NCBI GenBank assembly: GCA_037903475.1
Contig: JBAJFG010000074.1
Location: forward strand, 372,001 to 436,000
Direction of reading: 5' to 3'
DNA length: 64,000 nt
DNA from: Ancylostoma caninum
Lineage: Eukaryota; Nematoda; Chromadorea; Rhabditida; Ancylostomatidae
Below are positions 11,341 to 23,600 of the stretch, piece by piece. Numbering within the stretch: position 1 is the first letter of the stretch; every line of letters begins with the position of its first letter. The notes under the pieces are model-generated. The model was not told the DNA's origin and searched no databases. It was given only the letters and a program-made list of their open reading frames with translations. Both the position numbers and the translations under genes were made by a program.

Positions 11341-14300
11341 TTTCCACATTTATGTCTATTAATTTTTACATTTATATATGCTCATATGTGGTTGGTTATA
11401 TCTAGACCTATCTATGTTTGCTATTTACTTTCTAACTGCTCTCCACAAATTTTTCATGGATATTTAACTGAAGGCTGGGTAGCCGTACTCCCATCACGTT
11501 TTTTAGAGCTATATAGATATTATTTCTAATAGTCGAGTTACTAGGTATTCTTCAGCTTTTTGTCTGTAGGTTCAACTATTTCCTAGTGAAAGGTGTCACA
11601 TGACTTTTGGTGGTGCACCTATGTGGTGTATTCAGCAAATAAATATTCACTTTCATATCTACTTATATTTATTTGTCCGTCTATACCTTTATTTATATCT
11701 AATTATGTCTTAAAAAGCGCGCCTTTTTGAGAAGTAAATATGCTCCAGAGAACATAAGGTGGACAAATGCACATGTGAATTTGCCCTAAAAAGGACTAGG
11801 TGAACAAAAGACCTCCACAAACCTATAGTTTGTTTTGCCAGCAGAAGAAAAACACCACATTCATAAGCTAACAGATACAGAAATGTCCTGAACGAAGGAC
11901 CTCAGTGGAGTGACTCCATGCGCATTACGACCAATAAAGACACGAATGCCTTTCACGTCTAAAAGGTTCAAGACAACTCGGCCAAGGCTGCTACACACCA
12001 GATTTCGGGGCTCCTCCTAAAAACATAGCGGACTCTTTCTTCTGTTGCTTGGTATTGCCTGGTACTGCTACACTCGAATATCAGTTCTTTCTTAGTTTGA
12101 TTCATCTCCGTCACGAAAGGCTACTGGAATCCAGGCATACCAGGGCATTTCCTTTACACGTGTATATCGGGTATCGGTACCTCCTTCAAAGTCATTGCGA
12201 ACTCAGAGGAGGGTAAGTAGACGGGAAAATTACGCTTTCATCCTCCAGGAAAGATTTAAAAAATCCAACCAAAAATACCCAAATCGCCAGCAAAAAAAAA
12301 AACAAAAAAAAATCGCAAGTAACAGCGATTGCGCATATCCCCCTTCGACCTTTTTTCTCTCTCTATAATCTTTCGGATATTCTAAGCTTGATTATTGTAA
12401 TCGTATAGATTCGTACGCATCATGAGACAATTACCCACAGAAATCAACGGGGAATAGTACAACACAAATAATAATAAAAACATATATAGTACAACAAAAA
12501 TGAGTTCATTTATTATACATCACTAAAACGTGGCTCTCTAGTGAGGCACGTAGTCGTGATTGAGTAACTGACACCCCAAAGATATAAGCAAACAAAGAAA
12601 TAGTTGACCAAAGATCCATCCTGAGGAATGCTATCCATAAAAAAATAGAACAGGAAAAAAATGGAACGTAAGAAGAAAACGAGTACGACCTCTTCTAAGA
12701 CGAGGGCAAATCGCAACAAGAAGTGATGGATTAAGAGTCACAGCAATCGCCGACACCGGAAAGAAAAGTGCGGCGAGCGTTTTTATGATGGCGGCGCTTG
12801 GGAGCACAGATGACCCGGGTTTGCTCTCGAATAAGTCTCAGAAATCGTTTCCAACGCCAGCAAAATACTCTTCCCACTGAATTGAAGCCAGTACCGCTAT
12901 CGTCATGGCTCAGAACCCATACTTATACCCTATTCCATACATCTTCAACTAGAGTAAGTGCTACCAAGCGCATCTCCCATGAGAAACTTCAAGAAACTGA
13001 TCATGGACAAGAAAGTTCGATCCGATTACGCTCGGTAGCAAATAGGTGGGAGGTATGTGGGCGTGGCTTAATCGACGCAACAAAGACCGATGGCTGTGAA
13101 CGAAGGGAGCGAGCAACTGCGTGTGTGTGTGCTATGCTAACAGCAGTGGTGAGATTTCCGCAAAGTATGCTGCTGGCGACGTTTCTACCGGGGATCATGC
13201 TTGTCTGAAGTTTCTAAGACGGATTATTTCACAAAACCAATGAGAACATAACTGGCAAGTTACCAACATACAGTTGTCAGAAAAAGAATTGACAGATGAC
13301 AATATAAAACACCACCTTTGAAATCGAAAACAAAACACAAGAAATTGGAATTTTAGCCGCTACTCCAGGATGTGGGGTTAAATCCTTACTTATGATACTT
13401 TTGCAGCATTCAAATGACCACAAAACAGGCTCAATAACCAATACTCTTGCCACAGAATATAGTTGTGTGCTGCTTTTAAAATGCACCAAGTGGTATCGCG
13501 TCGCATGGAAAAAAAGTGGAAGTCAAAAAATCTTTACAGATAGGGAATTCGAGTAAGTGTAGGTGGCCCTTTCAGGCAAAGATGGACATTCCAAAACAGA
13601 GTTGGACTTTTGTTTCAGAAAAGGGTCGAATCGGAGTGATATTTTGATTCCTGAGTTTTAGACTTGTTTACAGATAATTTCCTCGAGAAAAAAACATTGA
13701 CCACCAGCCGTCTGCAACAGTGCATTTGGCATTAGGAGGCATTGAAATTTACGACGACTGGGTTGAATACGGTTATTTTAAGACTGGTTCCCAGAAGCGG
13801 CAATCTCGACGTCCTCCAAACTTTCATGCATTGCATAAAATTTCGCAAAAAGTCCGCGATCGGAGATGATTTCAATCGAGGAACAGAATAGCAACAATTT
13901 CGAAAGACTAGTCAAGTTCATGGGAGTAATCAAACACTATGATATACTTTCCCAAGTACTTGGCAACATTTCTTTGCTCATAGTGAACAATTGAGTCAAG
14001 TGTGAGGATGCTCAAAAATCCCCCTCCCCTCTCCGAGCTGGCATTAAAAAGAACTATTTCATTATGCTTACAAATTACGAAAATGCGATAACTTGCTCAA
14101 AAATTGCCACTCTGCAATAACTATCTCCCTAACGTGGTAGCATAAGATCCCTGGTGATCAACAGTCACATGCTTCACTCTAGTTAAGAATGGTTTTGATT
14201 ACATCGGTTGGCGACTCGCGGTCGTAACTTAGAATCACACCAGATGCTGTTAAAACCATGGGTACAAGAAAAGGCGGCGACGTCCCTACAGCTCGAGGCA

Positions 14301-17300
14301 AAGATGTCAATTCAACCTTTCACGTACTGGAACCAGATCCCTGCCTTTAGAACATTTGACACAATTGAACAGCCATGAAAAACGCTCCATAGCCAACATT
14401 CCGGTCCAAATCTCACCCAGAGTGGCTCTGTTCCACGTACCCCGTGCCCAGAGAATTCCACAAGGGTAGCACTTCCTCTTTCCCTCTGCCACCAAATCCA
14501 AACACAATCTATGTATACTGCTGCACTTATTTTAATGCACACAGCTGATTGAAAGAGCGTTTGTCTGCGTCTCTTCATGTTCATGTTTCATGAACCCATA
14601 TATTAGAACCTTTTCCGCCGGGAAACAGAAAATCGAATCCACATTCTCTCAAGCCGGCAGAAATAAGAAAAACGGTTTGCCAGATTTGTCAAGTCACTAG
14701 AAGCTGGAGAAATAAACCGTCATCTCCTTTAGAATTTCAGCGACATTCACCTACAATGTAGCTTTCTATAGGTTTAAACTGTGTGATGGAAGTTAACCAC
14801 AGCTATTTCACCAGACATATATACACCCGGAAGCAATCCAATTTAAGGTATCCCTCTTCACAGAAACGTCTGTTCTTCTCTGTCCTTGGAACATCATTAT
14901 CGCGGCTCTTTATTCCGTCTTATAATTGCACATCTGCCTCGAAACAGACAGCCGTTGACAAACGCATACAATTACGTCGAACTGTTTCATAACGCCAATG
15001 ACGTAGTGAAAAAGTGTGAACGAGAGAGAGAGAGAGGAAAAAAATAAAAAATGTGAAAAAAAACCACAATTACGCATTCAGCCTATGTAGTTCAGGTGTA
15101 AAAAAAAGTGCAGCATAGGCCGAAGAACAAGAAGTGGTTGAGGTCTGACTTACAAAAATCATAGTACTCATATGTAAATATACAATAAGTATAGGTAGTA
15201 AATCGCGACCTTAGTTTCTCATTATCGGTAACCAGGCAATCAGGATCTTCACAGCAAAGGAATAGTTTCCTCATCTTCTAGCAATGTGTTTCAGTCTAAG
15301 CTGAAACTCGTATAAAACCCCCTCTAGGAGAAAACTCGTACAAAATTGGAAGACGGACGCACTATAACAAAACCTTTGAACAAGACGGTGTAGTATTGTT
15401 GCTCCAGTGTTCAAAAATGCGAATGGCAGAAAGTGTTTCAAGGGAAAAGTTAGAAAAGTGCTTGATAAGGCAGAATAAATCCGTTGGTATTTGACAGAAA
15501 ATGGCCTGAAAATCTCTTTACGGTGAAATGGAATAAGTCGAGAAACAAAAGAGGAATGAAGAGGTAATTCAAACTAGAGCATTGATTTTACTAATCAGTA
15601 ATTCGCAACAAGACAAAAACCTCAATATTGGGTATGGAGTGCTATAACTCTCGTTCTGGTTTTTCTTTGTTGATTCCAATGCCTGTTGTATATGGCAGAT
15701 GCGTGCTGCCTGCACGTCTACAAATGAAGAATAAAGAATAGGTAGGTGCAATTAAGCTCTATAACTGGTCAATCATATGAAACAACCAATCGCACAGCTC
15801 GGAAGCAGCGCCCCTTCATAACGATCCGAACTAAAAAAAAAAACAAATCCTTTCTCATTCAATTCCAGATTCACATTCCAACAAAACAATCCTTTGCTAG
15901 GTTGTTTTCTTCGTTGTTTTATGGGCGCACAGCTGCAGAACGACGGTCACATAGAATGACCGATGGTCTTCTTTCACCGGCACGCACATACAGTAGACGT
16001 GATTAAGGAAAGAAATGGAATAGAAATAACAAGACTACAAGGAAGACTGGAAGCAGGAAGAGGCGTGAAACACTCATTTCTAAATTACTTGAAACCCTAA
16101 TTTGAGGCCTAAAAATGCCATTCAACCAGTACGTGCTAACATCCGTATTTTTAGATTGAAAAAACACATAATGACCCACGAAATTACGGAAAAGTGTCTC
16201 TAAAAACATATTGGCGGAGATTAGGTTGAAAAGTCGGAAATTACGGTGCATCCATCAGCGCTAAGATATTCTCAAGGACGTTGATGTCAATTAAGAGCGA
16301 CGGAACATCGTAGTTAAATGCACAAGGACCTTATGAAGTTATAAGAGCATTCAGGCTTTTCCGAGGAGACAATTCCACCTAGTATGAGCTCCAGCACCTC
16401 GGAACGTAAAAATTACAATTTTAGGTATTGGAAATGAAGTTTTCTACAATTTTATATTCATAAAGAACCGCAAGCCCCGTAATGATGAGAAATAGGTCTC
16501 ATCTTAGCCATAATGACAGATAGCATAGTTTTAACAGGACAATTACTACATGTAACTGTACCTACCCTGTAACGCCAGGATCAAAACACCCAAGACAGTC
16601 AACTCACCAATACAGAAGATTTTGCAGGTGAAAATCGTTGATGTTTCTACCAAATAAACAAAAACAAAGGAAACCCAGAAGTAGATTTCTCGGAAAAATG
16701 AGGGACAAGCAAATCACAGAGCAGAAAAAGCGTAAACCATGGACGGTTGGATGGAAATCTTTGTTTGCTTGTCTATCATTTTATTTTTCGTTTATATTTA
16801 TTTTTACCAGTATTTCATAAATGAAGCGCTTGATACCAATGACAGCTTATACGACCAAAAAAAAAACGGGTGAGGACAGTGTTAGATGCGTGCGAAAAAA
16901 AGCATTTGGATGGTGAGTTTGTATTGATTTTGGTCTTAAAAAATATGCCGATTTTGCGAAAGAGATCGAACATGACGTGCATGATGAGGACCACAAATCC
17001 CGCATTTGTTAGTTTGGAGTACAGAAAAGAATGGAAATCCTAATGAACTTGAACAAATCCCAGAAAATATCAACAAATAATCCACAACTCACCCAAATCA
17101 TGTAGAGCATTCGCCATCACCAGCTGTCACCATCACATTGCATGCCGCTTTATATCTCTTTTTCTAAACTAAGTTTTTAAGGCAATTATACAAGCACAAC
17201 ACCAACAAGCATCACATCACGAAGAGCTGAGGGAGAAAACTAGAATTCAGAACTGAAAGACAACCAAGCATCTAGAACCAGAAAACACTCGAAAAAATCG

Positions 17301-19231
17301 TGCACAACAGCGTGTACGATAAGTGGCAAGAGGAACGAAAATGAGTGACGAGAGAAGAGATAGTACAACGGGCACAGTCACCCTTTCACATCAATCAATA
17401 CACATATTTGTCGTGTGTTTGCCGTTTGAGTGGTCGATATTGGCTGCTGTGAAGGAGCGCGGAGGGAATGTTGCGATATGGGTGTAGAGTGTTCACCTTT
17501 AGTGCTGCTGCTGACTGCAGCTGTCTGACGACAACAAGGGATGGGAGTTGTGCAAATACGGTGCGATGACGTCATCGCGCTCATCCCTCTGACCTTCGGG
17601 GATTTCGGATTCGATTTCAGTGTTTTTCTAGGATAACGGCTAAGAAGTCTGAAATCCCTACACGGATACGGTAGTCGTGGTCCCACATACGGTAGCGCAA
17701 AAAGAAGCGAATGCAGTCCGTGACGTCATCTTATTCAGGCTACTGCCTTTCTAATCCTTGGGTAACTAAATCAAACAACATAACTCCCGGAAAACTGTAG
17801 AAATTCATAAAATTCGCACCATTGGAGTCCACTCCATATCGCAACAACCCTATGATCCACAAGTTGTCTGCTGTTTATTCAAAAACAATTACATCAACAA
17901 CCACCAAATCAATATCGAAATCAATAAAATCAATAACCATGTAATTCGAAGTAGTTTGTGCAAAATCAAAACGAGCTCGAGGGAGTTGAGGTGAACTCTC
18001 GGAGGAGGAACTTGCTATCAATGAATCATATAGAGGGCAACAGGTGCACAGCTCTATGATAACAACAGCTAGAGCTTACAATTAGATAAACAGTCTTACA
18101 CATCTTAGGGTACAAAAAACATTCAAAAAGAAAAACAAAAAGCAGAAAACAAAGAGCAAAAAAGGTTTCCATTCAAAAAATCTTTTTAAAAAAACGAGGA
18201 ATCACAAAATTGTAAGGGTTGACTGAGTTCCAGAGAAGATCCCATTGGAACAATGGCTCAAACTGTGTCCCAAAAGTCACGCACCAAGAAAGACCAACGG
18301 CTCGACATTTAAGTTGAATAGGAGCAACAGATGGATGACATGGATGAGTAATTAGTCGCTGACGCATTAGTCACGTCTGGAAGTCGCGCAAACTACACGC
18401 TCTGTGGGTCTTTTGTCCGACGATGCATCTGTGGGACGAAGGAGTCACTGAGGCGCGCTACTGGCCACCATTTCCAGGATACCGCCCCCTTTCCTCACCA
18501 AACAGCGCTTGACAAGAACTGCTAAGTAGTAAAGCCTGTCTAATTCTGTATTAACACGCATAGATGATTCAGGTTATCTATTCAGCGCAGAATTGCAGCA
18601 CAAACGCAGCATAAAATGTCCTTGTACGTGAAGGAATTCGCGGACAACTTCTTGACAGCCCAGATGACTAATTCGAAAACTCTACAGAATAAAAACTCAG
18701 TGCTGAAGGTCGCTGAAGGTCATGCCATCTCCTGCGATCCTACTGCCAATCTGAGCGATCGGAAACCCAGGAAACGCTAAGCAGCGTCTGCAACACAGCA
18801 GCAGGAAGAAATGACAAAATTTCAGTGGCCAGATTTTACAAACCGGTTGGCGTTTACTAAGCAATGCACTCGCAAACATTTAGAACCTGTTGTTCGTATA
18901 CTTTAACCTTTCTTCCATGCTCTTGACGACTGCTCTCGTACTTCTTTGTCAAGGTTTGTACGTTTCAATGACTGAGATGTGCTGTCTTCTTTTACCAGTT
19001 AGAAAAACAAAACGAGGCAGAAAGGTGGCGTTTTCGAGTCTTCAACATCAAGAAAACTCCACTATTTTGCCAGATCCCGATGGAAAATTGGAAGGATAGT
19101 CTCGTGCCAATGAGTTAATCACTATACTTGGAGCGCAGAAAGAACCAAATAATTTTGCTATTTTAATTAACAATTTAGGGAGCAATCTAAAAATCCAGAA
19201 AATCGAGAATGAGAAAGACATAATGTTCTTA
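11341..19231. other. Long stretch without a recognised gene
   Basis: No exon chain or family match. Frames such as 12798-13208 (plus, 136 codons) and 17378-17686 (minus, 102 codons) have no recognisable domain and no consistent splice sites. The stretch 17560-17610 has TGACGTCATCG and is GC-richer than its surroundings, possibly regulatory. Confidence 0.45.
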
Positions 19232-19395
19232 TCTCTCAAACAGCACCATATTGGTCTCTAATATTGGAACATTCGAATTCCATTTATTCGAAATAAAATA
19301 TTTTTGCGTTTGAACATCGAAAATTTCGAGTGAATTGAAAACTCGAATGTTCCCACATTAAAGACCAAGCTAGTCCTGTATGAGAGAGAAGAAGA
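19232..19395. mobile_element. 164-bp inverted-repeat (MITE-like) element
   Basis: The inner arms TTGGTCTCTAATATTGGAAC (left) and TTGGTCTTTAATGTGGGAAC (right, read in reverse) both continue into ATTCGA. The arms extend outward through CTCTCA(A/T)ACAG on each side. The centre is rich in TTCGAA/TTCGAG words. Confidence 0.65.
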
Positions 19396-20036
19396 GCTTT
19401 AGATTGTTCTCATTCTCGAATCTCAGGATGTTCGAAATGTTTCCTAAATTGTTAGTCAAAGTAACAAAATAATTCGATCGCAAGCATATTAATTACACAT
19501 TAGTAGCAGCTTGGTACAAAATGTGCCTCGTATGGGCAAACACGTGGATGAATGGTAAAGGGTAGATTTAGGTACGTTAATACTTTTACTAAGGGTAATC
19601 TCAATGATGCATCCAGAGTCTATTGACAGCCAGGTGCATACGCAAGGTTTAATCACTCTCTTGTGTTATTAGCACCAGAGGAGAGTAATGGATTGAACAA
19701 TGAGGGACGCATCCCAAGAATAGTGTGCATATCAGAGCGTGAAATGTCACATTTCGGGTTTTTAGCGTTACCATAGAAAAGTGGGCACAGTCATAGCCTT
19801 GTCATTGGCTATTTTCTGTTTAACCCCTCATACAACCCCAGCACGCTTTGTTTCTTACTGGCGTGAAATACAGGGGTGGAAGGAAACTACGATGGCCCTT
19901 GCCTTTTCCATTACTACGTTCCATCACCATCAGGTAAAAACTGCTAACATTCACAACACCACTACTCCAATTTATGGCAGGTTATCGTATTTCATAAGGG
20001 ATGATTCGGAAGACAAAAAAACCGAGCTCGTATGCG

Positions 20037-20131
20037 TCAATGAGATTACCCAGGGTAATCACGTTGACACCACACAAATTTACCCAACGCTAACATGGGG
20101 TCAACACGTTTGCCTAGGGTTATCTCAATGA
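20037..20131. mobile_element. 95-bp hairpin element, copy A
   Basis: Begins TCAATGAGATTACCCAGGG and ends with the near inverse (CCTAGGGTTATCTCAATGA). The same structure is at 63814-63912. A single related arm (GGGTAATCTCAATGATGCA) is at 19586-19604. Confidence 0.7.
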
Positions 20132-20607
20132 ATGATCCATGCAGGCTCTGGAAATCCCATAATCACCGTATTTACTCCCATCCATGCCCCATTTTCCTTA
20201 TCTCAACCGCAGCCTGCGTATTTCTGAACATGCAAGCAATGCGCAACTTTTGGGACAATTTACAGAATCGATCACCGACGCGAAATGCAATTCATAACAG
20301 TCAATACAATGATACAATAACAGATCCAACCATGCTCTGCTCATCTGAGTACTGCTGAGGTCAAAAACAAGTTCCCTGTTACTTAGAAGTTATTCCAGCA
20401 CACTAGTCAGTGCTCATCTCTGCTTCTCCAGCACTTCTAGTGCATTGGAACACCATTCATTTCCTCTAACACCCCCTCATAAATCACAAATCACGACCAT
20501 AAATCGGCACATGCCGCATCGCAACGCTAACAATGGCTTTAAAAAAACGGGTAAGGTAACATGTTACGGAAACAACACGCCAAATGGCAGAAAAATAGAA
20601 ATATCGG

Positions 20608-23600
20608 TCAATATCGTCTGTATTCACGACTTGACCTACTGCTTGATCCACTTGAAACGCTCGAATTACGGTAGCTGTAGCGGTCACCTCTGCCATGGTC
20701 TGATCGCCATCTGTCACGGCCATTCCTGGATTTGAGTCTTTTGGAATTTTTTACATTGACAAGACGTTATTAGCTGATATTTTGGCATGAACTGACCTCT
20801 ATGAGTTCCAGAAAATGCAGCTTCACCCAAAATCACTGACTTTTAACATATTTTTGGGAGTTCTTGGACCTTATGAAAAGTGCAGGAGGGGTTGTGACAA
20901 ATCCTAGCGACGCAATACCAAAAAAAAAAGGAGTCGGAGCTTCGAAATAAATGAGCTAAAGCGACGAAGGCAAGCGGTGGCACTAACAATGCCCATTATT
21001 CTCCGTGTCCACCACACCAGCTAGAAATCCCCGCCCCAATCTAATCAAGACGCGACTGAATGAAACAAATCGCATAATTACGACACAGAATGATCCTCGC
21101 ATGAAGATACGACTTGATACGTAACGGCAGCAATGGTACATAGACCGATGCAACCTCCACAGAAGAACACTTCAGCGATTAAGTCTGAAGAGGGCCAATA
21201 GTCTTTTTTTAATGTCTATTGGCCCCGCTAAGACTTCTGCACATACTCTATTTGCAGCCGTAGGACTGGGCGCATTTTTGAGTTTCCCCCTGCAAATAGG
21301 GGCATAATAAAATGCTAATCTGGCTAAATAAGGCCATTTGTGCCTTGAGTGTGGAACTTTAATTCGGCCCTAAGAACGCAAGTGCTGCATTTAACGATTT
21401 TCATACGCTAGTGAAGAAATTCTCTGTAGTGAAATACCAGTGCATTTAAGCGGACGCTGGGAAAATTTGAGGACGCAAAATGCCTAGTAAATTCGATCAC
21501 GGGCAGGAAAGGAAATAAAAATAGAACTATGCGCTCGAGGTCAATAAAGCGTAACAGCAACAACGTCATCAAAACTCCCAGGAATGCTACGTTATCTTAC
21601 CAGAAGAAGTAGGATTTTTTGAAGGAGCGAAATGTCGCACTATCTTTCGGATAACCTTGTGTATTTGCAACAGAGCATAGATTACAAAATCAGAATGGAT
21701 AGCTGCAAGAAAATCAAAGGCACGTAAATGGAAATTTCCCACATCTACTTGCAATTAATGGTAAGCAAGCCATCAATAATCTCATAAAAAAACTTTACGG
21801 CGGCATACACGACGCTTGCAACAAATAAACCGGCTGCGTGATCTTTTGGACCCTACAGTAACCCTAGGGCTCTCCTGGCAGCAAGTACCTAGAATTTGCT
21901 CCTGGTTGTTATTCGAGGCACTGAACACGAATTTCGCATCAGTTTCGCACGACGACTTCATCTTGGGGGATTACAGTAAGTAGGTTGCAGTAATTTGTCA
22001 GAAACTTCTCAAAAATGGGTTATTGCTCGCGATGATCTCGATTTTCTGCATGATCATATAGCTGTCTAAAACTGATGTACTGACGAACGCAGCAACTCGA
22101 GGTTACTTCTACTGGGTCGGACAATGAGTTCCTGGAGTTTTTTTTTGCTCAATTTTTCACGAGTATTCGAACTAATTCCAAGACCCTATTATAGGTCATC
22201 TAGCAAAAACCAACTCGTACATCAGAACTATTCAACCTCAGCAATGATGACATTGGCCACCAATTAGCTCCGAATTGTACTCTCTTAGACGGTGCAAAGA
22301 AAACACTTGAGAGTCTTACCAGGAGAGCCAGAAACCAAATAATCACACTAAAACACAATGGAAAAATATAAAAAGTAAACGAGAACACTCACGAATCGTT
22401 CTCAAAAATTCTCGTGTCCGACGGTTTCGAAGGGAATGTTCTTCTCTGATCACCGCCAGGTCTAAAAAAATCACCAGGTCTAAAATGAGAGAAAATCAAC
22501 TAGGTTATAGTTACAATGAGAAAGAGTCCTTGCTGAAACCAACCTTCCCGTAAAACTGGACTTTGGTGTGTTATACGACTCAGCGCGCGTAATTGTGCGT
22601 GTTTTGAAGCTAAAACCAGCAAGGTTAAGGAAAGCGAGGAAATGGAAGCCTGAACCACCAGTTTAGCTACTCACCTCGGATATGAGTTCGGCGGTGGAGG
22701 AGGTGGCGGTGGCGTTAGCACCGCCTCTGATGGCGTGTGATCTAAAAAAAAAGAAAGAAAGAAAACTTCTGATGAAATTCACAGCAGAAAGGTGTTCCGC
22801 GATTGAATTTTAGGAAAAACCTACGTGAAGAGCGATAATGGTTGTCCCATCGCTCGTCGTAGCTGTTGTTACGTCTAAACAAAACATTTCAAAAAGATGT
22901 AGGGAATACATGAGTGTAACAAGCTATAAAGACGTATTCTAAACAAAAACGTACGCACCCATTGTAATCCCTCTTACGACTGTCGGGGTATGACGACGAA
23001 TGAGGAATAGGGTAAGGTTCACGTCGTTTAGAATCAAATGATCTTCTAGGTCCGGTGTCCTAAACAGAAAACATGTAATAATGGCAGCTTTTCATCGCAA
23101 ACTACCACTTCTCAACACAAAAATTCACTTCCTTGTTGAACTTAAACAAAATAAATGCCAGTGAACCACTCATTTGAATTGTAGAGATGTATGTTCAAGA
23201 AACTGTAATAATTCTTATAGTTGTATGCTATTTTTGAAAGCTTACAAGAAAGTTCCATCTGCAAAAACAGTGGAATAAATCGCGAAAATGACGCAAGTTC
23301 TAAATGATCTCTCAACAAAAGCAATGGGTTACATCCATTCCTGCAGGCGCATGGATGAGCGAGACAAAACAATAGCGATAGATGAAATACGCTCCTCGCA
23401 TATAATTGGATGAATATCTCTCCATGATCCAGACTTTCTGTGAATATCGGTGTAGTATTCTAACTAATGACTGTAACACGTCACCTCGTAGAAGCGGGAA
23501 TGGCTAACGATTCTACCCCAAACGACAATTTCTAAATTACCACCACCTTGCAATTCCTGAGCGCTTCCGAAGAAAAGAACGAAACTTTATTTCGCCACCT

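Noticed and set aside
12798..13208. 136-codon plus-strand open frame
   Set aside because: No family resemblance and no flanking exons in phase.
21195..21229. Hairpin followed by T-rich sequence resembling a bacterial terminator
   Set aside because: The window is a nematode nuclear genome, and the T run is in the loop, not after the stem.
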